Source: Paenibacillus sp. FSL R5-0766
Lineage (GTDB): Bacteria > Bacillota > Bacilli > Paenibacillales > Paenibacillaceae
Direction: 5' to 3'
NCBI RefSeq assembly: GCF_037971845.1
Contig: NZ_CP150227.1
Span: 2,108,001 to 2,172,000, forward strand
Length of the DNA: 64,000 nucleotides
Position numbers and translations under genes: made by a program. Under the pieces are notes generated by a model, which did no database searches, was not told the DNA's origin, and saw only the letters and a program-made list of their open reading frames with translations. This document shows, piece by piece, positions 58,257 through 64,000 of the stretch (position 1 is the stretch's first letter; every line of letters begins with the position of its first letter).

Positions 58257-59177
58257 ATGAGAGCTATCATATGTACGAAGTATGGATCACCAGATGTGTT
58301 GCAGCTTAAAGACATAGCGAAGCCATCACCCAAAGATCATGAGATTCAGATTAAAATACACGCAACAACTGTAACATCCGGGGACTGCAGAGTTCGTGGT
58401 TCCAATGTTCCGTTTCTGTACTGGGTACCGATGCGTCTTTTTTTGGGATTCCGAAAACCTCGAAATTCGGTCCTGGGCGTAGAGTTGGCAGGAGAAGTTA
58501 CGGCGATTGGCAAGGAAGTAAAGCAATTTAAGTTAGGTGATCAGGTGTATGCCATCAATGGATTGTCTTTTGGTGCCCATGCTCAGTATATATGTCTGTC
58601 CGAAGAGGATCCAGTCGCTCTGAAACCCCTCAACGCAACGTATGAGGAAGCAGCAGCAATTCCGTTTGGTGGAACTACGGCCTTATATTTTCTGCGCAAA
58701 GGAAACATTAAACGGGGAATGAAAGTGCTCATCTATGGAGCTTCGGGAGCCGTAGGAACTGCTGCTGTACAGCTTGCGAAATATTTTGGAGCAGAAGTGA
58801 CGGGGGTATGCAGTACAACGAATGTGGAGTTCGCGAAGTCACTTGGTGCCGAGCATGTTATAGATTATATGAAGGAAGACTTCACAAAAACAAGTCAGCG
58901 GTATGATCTGATATTGGATGCAGTTGGAAAAATCTCGAAAGTTCAGTGTCGGCCCCTATTGGCACCTAACGGCACATATGTCACTGTTGATGGGCAAGGC
59001 ATCGCAAGGGTTACTGCGAAGGATCTGATACTTCTTAAAGAGTTGATGGAGGCTGGTGAGATGCAAGCGGTGATTGATAGACGTTATGCCTTGGAGCAAA
59101 TTCGGGAAGCTTATCGTTATGTGGAAACAGGGCGAAAGAGGGGAAATGTCGTGATTACGGTCAAACATGAGAACTAA
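58257..59177 (+). CDS. zinc-independent MDR family NAD(P)-dependent alcohol dehydrogenase/quinone oxidoreductase
   Basis: A 306-residue medium-chain reductase. The N-terminal GroES-like domain begins MRAIICTKYGSPDVLQLKDI; VLGVELAGEVTAIGKEVKQFKLGDQVYA is typical. The nucleotide-binding loop is VLIYGASGAVGTAAVQLAKYFGAEVTGVCS. The catalytic-zinc Cys and the structural four-Cys lobe are absent, which places it with quinone oxidoreductase/enoyl reductase types. ATG 58257 has GGGGGGAAAG upstream. It follows the LuxR regulator and ends at a bidirectional terminator. Confidence 0.88.
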   Translation: MRAIICTKYGSPDVLQLKDIAKPSPKDHEIQIKIHATTVTSGDCRVRGSNVPFLYWVPMRLFLGFRKPRNSVLGVELAGEVTAIGKEVKQFKLGDQVYAINGLSFGAHAQYICLSEEDPVALKPLNATYEEAAAIPFGGTTALYFLRKGNIKRGMKVLIYGASGAVGTAAVQLAKYFGAEVTGVCSTTNVEFAKSLGAEHVIDYMKEDFTKTSQRYDLILDAVGKISKVQCRPLLAPNGTYVTVDGQGIARVTAKDLILLKELMEAGEMQAVIDRRYALEQIREAYRYVETGRKRGNVVITVKHEN

Positions 59178-59212
59178 TTGGCAGTGTGCCGAACTTACTT
59201 TTCAAAGGAATG

Positions 59213-59252
59213 AAAAAGCCACCCTCGGTCATATGACCAAGAGCGGCTTTTT
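59213..59252. terminator. bidirectional terminator between the MDR gene and the monooxygenase gene
   Basis: AAAAAGCC pairs with GGCTTTTT around a CTCGGTCAT/ATGACCAAG inner stem. A and T tracts on both sides serve both strands. Confidence 0.9.
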
Positions 59253-59286
59253 CACATGTTAGATACGCATGGCAGTTAATGAGCTA

Positions 59287-59583
59287 TTAAGCTTTAACTT
59301 GTTCTCCAGCAAATACTTCAACGTTCATTGGAGCGGCCATGAATGCTGCTGCTTGTTGAACAAAAGCTTGGAAATGCGCGCTTGTGTTGTGGGAAGCTGT
59401 AGCAGCTTCATCTTTCCACAGCTCGATCATCGTGTATTGTTGTTCGTGTTCTGTGCTTTTTGCCAGGTCGTAGCTGATGTTACCTTCTTCTTGGCGTGTT
59501 GCAGCAATCAGTTCTTTCGCAGATGCGAGGAATGCTTGCTCTTGGTCCGGTTTAACTTGCAGATGAGCGTGAATGATAATCAT
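59287..59583 (-). CDS. ABM-domain putative quinol monooxygenase
   Basis: A 98-residue dimeric alpha-beta barrel protein of the antibiotic biosynthesis monooxygenase family (YgiN/YdhR-like). The strands and helices are visible as MIIIHAHLQVKPDQEQAFLASAKELIAATRQEEGNISYDLAKS, QQYTMIELWKDEAATASHNTS and HFQAFVQ. These cofactor-free enzymes oxidise quinols or aromatic substrates. Its place downstream of a MarR-nitroreductase pair suggests a quinone- or electrophile-stress operon. The ribosome binding site GAGGTT precedes ATG 59583. Confidence 0.85.
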   Translation of the reverse strand: MIIIHAHLQVKPDQEQAFLASAKELIAATRQEEGNISYDLAKSTEHEQQYTMIELWKDEAATASHNTSAHFQAFVQQAAAFMAAPMNVEVFAGEQVKA

Positions 59584-59680
59584 AATGTATAACCTCCATA
59601 TTGTGTTTGTTTGGAATGTGTTAAGAATGTATGCTTATTGACCAATATAATCGAGACTTATAGGGAAACCCTCCCTGATA

Positions 59681-60331
59681 TTATGCCCAAGTTGTGATGG
59701 TTTCTACAGGCAGACGGTAGGAAGGGTGACCTTCTTTGGCCGATTTACCGATCGAGATCAACATAACGGGTTGATAACGCTCTTTGTCCATGCCAAATGC
59801 TTCTGCAATTTGATCTTTCTCATAACCACCAATTGGGTTGGTGTCATAACCATGCGCACGTGCAGCAAGCATCAATTGCATGGAAGCAAGGCCAGCATCG
59901 ATCAGGTTAACGTCGCGAAGATCGGAAGCAGCCATCTTTTCGTAATAAGGCATTACAGTTTTGAGCTGCATATCCTTAATGTCTTGTGGCATGTAACCAA
60001 GTTCTACAGCTTTACCAAAAATCTCATCCATGTATTCAACGTTGTTCATATCAATAAATACGCCAATAACAGCGGCAGAAGTTAACACTTGATTTTGATT
60101 AAATCTCGCAAGTGGAGCAAGCTTTTCTTTACCTTCAGCCGTATCAACAACCAGAAAACGCCAAGGCTGCAAATTGATCGAAGATGGTGCACGGGAAGCT
60201 TCGGACAGAATTTCTGTCATCTCTTCACGGCTGATTTTCACTTCAGGATCGTAAAGTTTAACAGAACGGCGACCGTAGGTAATTTCGTTAAAATCATTGG
60301 TTTTTTGGAATTTGCTTTGAATTGTACTCAT
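59681..60331 (-). CDS. nitroreductase family protein
   Basis: A 216-residue FMN-dependent NAD(P)H nitroreductase. The N-terminal FMN-binding Arg block is YGRRSVKLYDP, then SEASRAPSSINLQPWRFLVVD (FMN phosphate and ring contacts) and GLASMQLMLAARAHGYDTNPIGGYEKDQI. The C-terminal PVMLISIGKSAKEGHPSYRLP closes the fold. It reduces nitro groups or quinones by two electrons. The ribosome binding site GAGAG lies upstream of ATG 60331. It is 26 bp after the MarR gene on the same strand. Confidence 0.9.
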   Translation of the reverse strand: MSTIQSKFQKTNDFNEITYGRRSVKLYDPEVKISREEMTEILSEASRAPSSINLQPWRFLVVDTAEGKEKLAPLARFNQNQVLTSAAVIGVFIDMNNVEYMDEIFGKAVELGYMPQDIKDMQLKTVMPYYEKMAASDLRDVNLIDAGLASMQLMLAARAHGYDTNPIGGYEKDQIAEAFGMDKERYQPVMLISIGKSAKEGHPSYRLPVETITTWA

Positions 60332-60357
60332 GATGGATCTCTCCTCTATATATGGGT

Positions 60358-60777
60358 TTAGAAATTGTTGTGCATACGTTCCAGGAGATCCGCGAGTGAC
60401 TGAACTTCGTCTTCACTGAAATCCTGTAAAATCTGGTTGATAAAATTGGTCTTCTCTGCTTTGTAGCCTTCAATCTGCTTCCGACCGTGGTCCGTCAGAC
60501 GAACAAAAGTGACCCGATTATCTTCGGGGTTCTTGCGTCTTGTAACCATCAGGTCCGCCTCAAGCTGTTTCAAGTGGCGTGTAATCGCAGCACTATCAAT
60601 GTTAATGATTTTCTGCAGCATGGATTGGTTAATCTCATCTACCTGATCCAGCTCATGCAGAATTTCGAAGCGAGAGGAACTGATACCTGTACAGCGTTCA
60701 AACTTGGGACTGATTTTGTTACCCAACACGTTTAACAGATTGATGATTTGTTCTTCTTTGGAAACAATACGTGTCAT
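60358..60777 (-). CDS. MarR family regulator of the nitroreductase operon
   Basis: A 139-residue MarR regulator. The helix-turn-helix is INQSMLQKIINIDSAAITRHLKQLE, and the wing is LMVTRRKNPEDNRVTFVRLTDHG with the conserved DxR turn. The Met of MTRIVSK (60777) is chosen because GGGAGG lies 7-8 bp upstream; the frame extends to 60813. There is one Cys, in RCTGISSS near the N-terminus (about residue 31), a possible redox- or electrophile-sensing residue as in YodB/MhqR relatives. It probably represses itself and the nitroreductase and monooxygenase genes through the repeats at 60886-60925. Confidence 0.88.
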   Translation of the reverse strand: MTRIVSKEEQIINLLNVLGNKISPKFERCTGISSSRFEILHELDQVDEINQSMLQKIINIDSAAITRHLKQLEADLMVTRRKNPEDNRVTFVRLTDHGRKQIEGYKAEKTNFINQILQDFSEDEVQSLADLLERMHNNF

Positions 60778-60885
60778 GACTAGACCTCCCGGGTGAATCT
60801 GAATCATGAACAACGGCGTATGTTAACCAATGATTAATGTTGCAGTATACAATGCCATTGCCTAATGATTATTTGGATGCTCTCG

Positions 60886-60925
60886 ATCATTGATGTATCA
60901 ATATTTGATGCGTCAATCATTGATG
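60886..60925. promoter_or_regulatory. repeat array upstream of the MarR-nitroreductase operon
   Basis: ATCATTGATG occurs at 60886-60895 and 60916-60925, 30 bp apart (three helical turns), with ATCAA-TAT-TTGAT between them. These look like operator sites for the adjacent MarR protein. Confidence 0.5.
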
Positions 60926-61068
60926 GCTCAATTAATATATCATGCCTTTTATGATTTTGCAACAGGTTAGAAAATGTTGCTGATTCTAGTGTTATTATCC
61001 CGCTACGTTACATTGCAGTCCGTATATGTTGTCCAAATGGGTAAGTTAATATTGATTGTTTATGTTAT

Positions 61069-61083
61069 TGAGAATTATTATCA
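61069..61083 (+). promoter_or_regulatory. Fur box upstream of the AraC-lipoprotein gene
   Basis: TGAGAATTATTATCA differs at one position from the 7-1-7 Fur consensus TGATAATNATTATCA. It overlaps a possible -10 TATTAT (61076-61081) that lies 18 bp after TTGATT (61052-61057), a good position for iron repression. Confidence 0.7.
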
Positions 61084-61191
61084 ACTAACTTATAATGAAA
61101 TGTACATCATGATCGAAAATAACAGGCAAGTTCATAACAGCAACAAGAAGGTATGTCGATGTAATTTGGCGGGAGGGAAAGTACAGCGGAT

Positions 61192-63213
61192 ATGAATTTG
61201 AATGATCACATCAGGTTGTGGAATCATGTTTTTGTCAAAATACTGGATGTACGCCAGAACGCTTTGCATCCCGGGGAGAAGCTGAAGAACTATCAACTAC
61301 CAGCGAGTACCTATCTATATATCACCGATGGGAGTGCACGGATACGAATGGATCAACACAGATACATCGTGGAGGGATTCCACATCATTCATGGAGGCAA
61401 ACAGGCGAATTTAAACATGGAGACGGATTCGGGCGTGGTGTATTATATGATTTTGTACAAAGCCATTCTGGCCTTGCCCTGTGGGATGGAAATCCAGCAT
61501 CTGATGGACCATGAACGTCCGTTCCAGGACCAATACGCACTTGTACCAACCCGTCCGCTGCACATGTATCAGTGTATGGAGGAATTAAAACAGGAGTGGG
61601 AACAGTCCACTAAGCTTGCAAAGTTACATGCCAAAACCTTATTTCATCAATGGGTATATTCTTTGTTGGCAGACATATACGAACAATCCATTCAGCCACA
61701 TAAACCGGATACGGTCACACAGGCTATTGAATACATGAATGCTCATCTCCATAAGCCCATAGCTCTTGACGTAATGGCAGAAGCAATGGAATGCAGTGTG
61801 GGGCACTTGTCCAGGTTGTTCAAACAAAAGTTAAACATCAGTCCCATCCAGTATCTTGGACAGATCCGAATGGAGAGGGCAGCACATCTTCTGGTGCATA
61901 CCCGTGCTACGCTGCAACAGATTGCAGAACAGGTCGGCTATCCGGATGCACATTCACTGAGCCGCAGCTTCAAAAAAATAAAAGGTCTTTCTCCAATTCG
62001 CTACAAAAAAGGAGTAAGCCAACGGTTTAACAAGTCGAAACAGACATTGGTATTGAACAACAAGCAAGATTTGCCCAGTATAATGCAAGAAAATGCCCTT
62101 CATTCGTTACATTCCCAGCTATATAATGATATTGATTATCAATATCAAAAGAATGTTGGAGGGGAATTAATAATGCAAGGAAAATTCAAAATGACAGCAC
62201 TAAGCATGATGCTGTGTCTAACGCTATTGCTCACGGCCTGTTCCAGTCCGGCACCGTCTGCAAGTGGTACGCAAACAGAGACCAATGCGGCTACTACACA
62301 ATCGGGTAACCAGACAACGGAGACAGGGAAATCGACTGCACAACCGGAGACGCGGACGGTCTCCACAATGAGGGGAGATGTGGTAATTCCGGCCAATCCT
62401 CAGCGTGTTGCTTCAGATCAATATATGGGGTACCTGCTGAAACTGGGCATTGTACCGATTGGTGTAAGAACATTTATGCTGAACGAAGGATGGATTGAAA
62501 AGTCTGGCATTGCTTCTGATGTTATAGCGAGTATTGAGGATTTGGGAGGAGAGTTCCCAATGAATCTGGAGAAATTAGTGTCACTTGAGCCGGATCTCAT
62601 CATCGGTTCCATTGATAAAAATATTGAGGATTACGAAAAAATTGCAACGACCGTCTTTTTACCTTATTGGGAAGGCGATAAAACTTCTGGTCCACTGGAA
62701 AAGCTGCGCCGGATTGCTGGTGTTTTTGGTAAAGAGAAGGAAGCAGAGCAATGGATCACGACATATGAAGAGAATATCGAAGAGACTAAGAAGCAGATTG
62801 ATGGTGTAATTAAAGAAGGCGAGACCGTATCCATCATTCAAATAGGATACAAAGCGTTGTATGTACTTGGTGCAGAAGGTGGGAACTATGGTAGTTCCAC
62901 GATCTATGAGATGCTGAAACTGCCTCCTACTCAGCAAGCACTCGATATGAAGGATGGATTCGAGACGATCTCCCTTGAAGTACTGCCTGAGTATATGGGA
63001 GATCATATCTTCTTATATGGTTCGGGTAGCGAAGACGCCAAAGAGATCCTGAACAGCGAGGTGTGGAAACGTCTGCCTGCTGTGCAGAAAGGACAAGTTT
63101 ACGTCTATGGTTCCTTGGATGGTACAGAGGATGAGTTCGTCATGGAAGATCCCTATTCACTGGAGTTGCAGTTAGATAGTATAAAGAATTTACTATTGGG
63201 AGCTAAAAAATAG
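61192..63213 (+). CDS. AraC-type regulator reading in frame into an iron-siderophore-binding lipoprotein
   Basis: One open frame of 673 codons. Residues 1 to about 160 are an AraC N-terminal sensing (cupin-like) domain, and about 175-285 are two AraC helix-turn-helices (YMNAHLHKPIALDVMAEAME and LQQIAEQVGYPDAHSLSRSF). About 40 linker residues follow, then from residue 328 a full lipoprotein: signal peptide with lipobox LTAC, a Ser/Thr/Gln linker, and a periplasmic-binding-protein type III domain with VVIPANPQRVASDQYMGYLL and LEKLVSLEPDLIIGS. Bacillus Btr also joins AraC and a siderophore-binding domain, but without an internal signal peptide. The Fur box at 61069 controls it. The second half is probably also made separately from 62173. 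Confidence 0.8.
   Translation: MNLNDHIRLWNHVFVKILDVRQNALHPGEKLKNYQLPASTYLYITDGSARIRMDQHRYIVEGFHIIHGGKQANLNMETDSGVVYYMILYKAILALPCGMEIQHLMDHERPFQDQYALVPTRPLHMYQCMEELKQEWEQSTKLAKLHAKTLFHQWVYSLLADIYEQSIQPHKPDTVTQAIEYMNAHLHKPIALDVMAEAMECSVGHLSRLFKQKLNISPIQYLGQIRMERAAHLLVHTRATLQQIAEQVGYPDAHSLSRSFKKIKGLSPIRYKKGVSQRFNKSKQTLVLNNKQDLPSIMQENALHSLHSQLYNDIDYQYQKNVGGELIMQGKFKMTALSMMLCLTLLLTACSSPAPSASGTQTETNAATTQSGNQTTETGKSTAQPETRTVSTMRGDVVIPANPQRVASDQYMGYLLKLGIVPIGVRTFMLNEGWIEKSGIASDVIASIEDLGGEFPMNLEKLVSLEPDLIIGSIDKNIEDYEKIATTVFLPYWEGDKTSGPLEKLRRIAGVFGKEKEAEQWITTYEENIEETKKQIDGVIKEGETVSIIQIGYKALYVLGAEGGNYGSSTIYEMLKLPPTQQALDMKDGFETISLEVLPEYMGDHIFLYGSGSEDAKEILNSEVWKRLPAVQKGQVYVYGSLDGTEDEFVMEDPYSLELQLDSIKNLLLGAKK
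62127..62147 (+). promoter_or_regulatory. internal Fur box ahead of the lipoprotein start
   Basis: The core TGATATTGATTATCA (62127-62141) differs at one position from the Fur consensus, and the symmetry extends to 62147. It lies inside the long frame, 26 bp before the lipoprotein ATG, so a separate iron-controlled promoter is likely. Confidence 0.7.
62173..63213 (+). CDS. internal start: iron-siderophore ABC transporter substrate-binding lipoprotein
   Basis: Same frame and stop as the 673-codon ORF, but starting at ATG 62173. GGAGGGG at 62158-62164 is 8 bp upstream and a Fur box is just before that. The 346-residue product has a textbook lipoprotein signal: basic MQGKFKM, hydrophobic core MMLCLTLLLTAC, lipid-bearing Cys, then SSPAPSASGTQTETN. 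The mature part is a FecB/FeuA-like binding protein for ferric siderophores, presumably delivering to an ABC permease encoded elsewhere. Permease and ATPase genes are not in the window. Confidence 0.8.
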   Translation: MQGKFKMTALSMMLCLTLLLTACSSPAPSASGTQTETNAATTQSGNQTTETGKSTAQPETRTVSTMRGDVVIPANPQRVASDQYMGYLLKLGIVPIGVRTFMLNEGWIEKSGIASDVIASIEDLGGEFPMNLEKLVSLEPDLIIGSIDKNIEDYEKIATTVFLPYWEGDKTSGPLEKLRRIAGVFGKEKEAEQWITTYEENIEETKKQIDGVIKEGETVSIIQIGYKALYVLGAEGGNYGSSTIYEMLKLPPTQQALDMKDGFETISLEVLPEYMGDHIFLYGSGSEDAKEILNSEVWKRLPAVQKGQVYVYGSLDGTEDEFVMEDPYSLELQLDSIKNLLLGAKK

Positions 63214-63263
63214 AGTTAATTAGTTCACACAGAATCGGATCAGAACGGGGAGGGGACGTGAGC

Positions 63264-64000
63264 ATGGAGGAGAATGATTGGATCAAACGACTGGAGCAAC
63301 TACATTTCTCTGCTGTCCACGTCTACCATTACTCTAGCAGTCCGGGGGCTGTCCATCATCGGATATGGAAAAGGTTCGCCATTTGCAGGGTCATCGCTGG
63401 CAAGGGATCTGTGTCTATGGATAACATTGTACATACGGTGTCTCAAGACGATTGGTTTTTGTTGAAGCCAGGAATGCATGTGGAGTTTCAGACAGATATG
63501 GGAGCACCTGTCCGATATCAGATCATTTTATTTTCTTGTGTTACACTTACTCGGCGTCAGAATGCTTGGCATACCGAGGCATTTGATCTCCCTGTGACGG
63601 GCAAGCTTAATGTTCCTTCCAATACACGTGATATTCAGGAGATGATGGATACCCTGATGAATGGAAAGTACTCCATCAAGAGTCTTGAGAAGACGCGCAG
63701 GAAACATCTTTTGCATCAGTTGTTGATTCAGTTAATGATGCACGTGAAAGAAGCAACTACCCCTGTAACAGGGATGGATCTGGCACTTGAATATATGACG
63801 CATCAGTATATGGAAGACATTCGAATGGATCAGATGGCCCGCATGGCAGGTCTTAGTGTGAATCATTTTATAAGAACATTCAAACGGCAACTCAATATGA
63901 CCCCGATTGAATATATAATGAAACTACGTATGACGAAGGCCAAGCAGCTGTTATTTTCTTCAGATAAAATCAAGGAAATTGCGGAGCAAGTGGGTTATAA
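63264..64000 (+). CDS. AraC family transcriptional regulator (partial, runs off the window)
   Basis: An open frame from ATG 63264, 8 bp after GGGGAGGGG, continues without a stop to the window end, giving about 245 residues. It begins MEENDWIKRLEQLHFSAVHV. The N-terminal part is a ligand-binding domain. The C-terminal part shows two AraC helix-turn-helices: YMEDIRMDQMARMAGLSVNH followed by FIRTFKRQLNMTPIEYI, and KIKEIAEQVGY at the very end. The overall layout matches the AraC half of the preceding gene, so the two are probably paralogues in the same iron-acquisition region; it too may continue into another domain beyond the window. The 3' end is missing. Confidence 0.85.
   Translation, partial: MEENDWIKRLEQLHFSAVHVYHYSSSPGAVHHRIWKRFAICRVIAGKGSVSMDNIVHTVSQDDWFLLKPGMHVEFQTDMGAPVRYQIILFSCVTLTRRQNAWHTEAFDLPVTGKLNVPSNTRDIQEMMDTLMNGKYSIKSLEKTRRKHLLHQLLIQLMMHVKEATTPVTGMDLALEYMTHQYMEDIRMDQMARMAGLSVNHFIRTFKRQLNMTPIEYIMKLRMTKAKQLLFSSDKIKEIAEQVGY

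Larger units (their letters stand above)
60778..61191. other. 414-bp divergent region between marR and the AraC-lipoprotein gene
   Basis: It contains the MarR-type repeats (60886-60925) near the minus-strand gene and a Fur box overlapping a -10 (61069-61083) near the plus-strand gene. The ORF at 60974-61195 has no ribosome binding site and crosses the Fur box, so it is not called. Confidence 0.55.

Noticed and set aside
60974..61195. 73-codon ORF before the AraC-lipoprotein gene
   Set aside because: No ribosome binding site; it crosses the Fur box and promoter.

Overview
The window is a low-to-mid G+C Gram-positive, endospore-forming chromosome, almost certainly Paenibacillus or a close relative. 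The gene order citZ-icd-mdh ... pho genes-polA-mutM-ytaF-coaE-nrdR is the conserved Bacillales neighbourhood. An alpha/beta-type small acid-soluble spore protein and the YtvI and YtaF families point to sporulation, and the two very large SLH-anchored polysaccharide-active proteins are typical of Paenibacillus. Species cannot be read from the sequence alone.

Region 1 (1-27.3 kb) is core chromosome. It holds accD-accA (fatty-acid synthesis) and pyk, then a YbgC-like thioesterase, FxsA and YtvI. Next come citrate synthase, isocitrate dehydrogenase and malate dehydrogenase. A small membrane protein, a 7TM-PAS-GGDEF protein, an SDR and a cupin follow. The phosphate block is phoR-phoP, a soluble CBS/chemoreceptor-like protein, and pstB-phoU; PHO boxes with 11-bp periodicity precede phoP and pstB. 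The block ends with polA, mutM, ytaF, coaE, a lytic transglycosylase, a SASP and nrdR.

Region 2 (27.5-31.7 kb) is a small integrated element of about 4.1 kb and is the most striking part of the window. A large serine recombinase has split a tRNA-Ala(GGC) gene in its D-arm, with TGGGAGA at both junctions. The element carries its own complete tRNA-Ala(GGC), with promoter and terminator, on the opposite strand, apparently replacing the tRNA it destroys. The attachment site lies inside the 3' end of the recombinase gene. In the integrated form the last six codons and the stop come from the host tRNA. In the predicted circular form the frame runs on for 19 other codons to a TAA inside a terminator hairpin now stranded at the left end. 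The cargo is small ORFs plus degenerate gene remnants.

Region 3 (31.7-52.1 kb) is accessory. It has an SLH esterase-like protein, a 2680-residue SLH protein with two GH43 domains and four LamG-like domains, and a flavin-based reductase locus. That locus is lysR-apbE divergent from an FMN reductase and an FMN_red/FMN_bind/FAD_binding_2 fusion. A MocR regulator divergent from an LLM flavin oxidoreductase follows. The region ends at a degenerate tRNA 3' fragment, which may mark an older integration boundary.

Region 4 (52.4-64 kb) is a run of redox and stress genes with regulators: alpha/beta hydrolase and MarR, a berberine-bridge-like FAD oxidase, a MalT-like LuxR regulator with an MDR dehydrogenase, and a MarR-nitroreductase-monooxygenase operon. 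It ends in iron-responsive genes. An AraC-type regulator reads in frame, without a stop, into a siderophore-binding lipoprotein that has its own Fur box, ribosome binding site and signal peptide. A second AraC gene runs off the window end.
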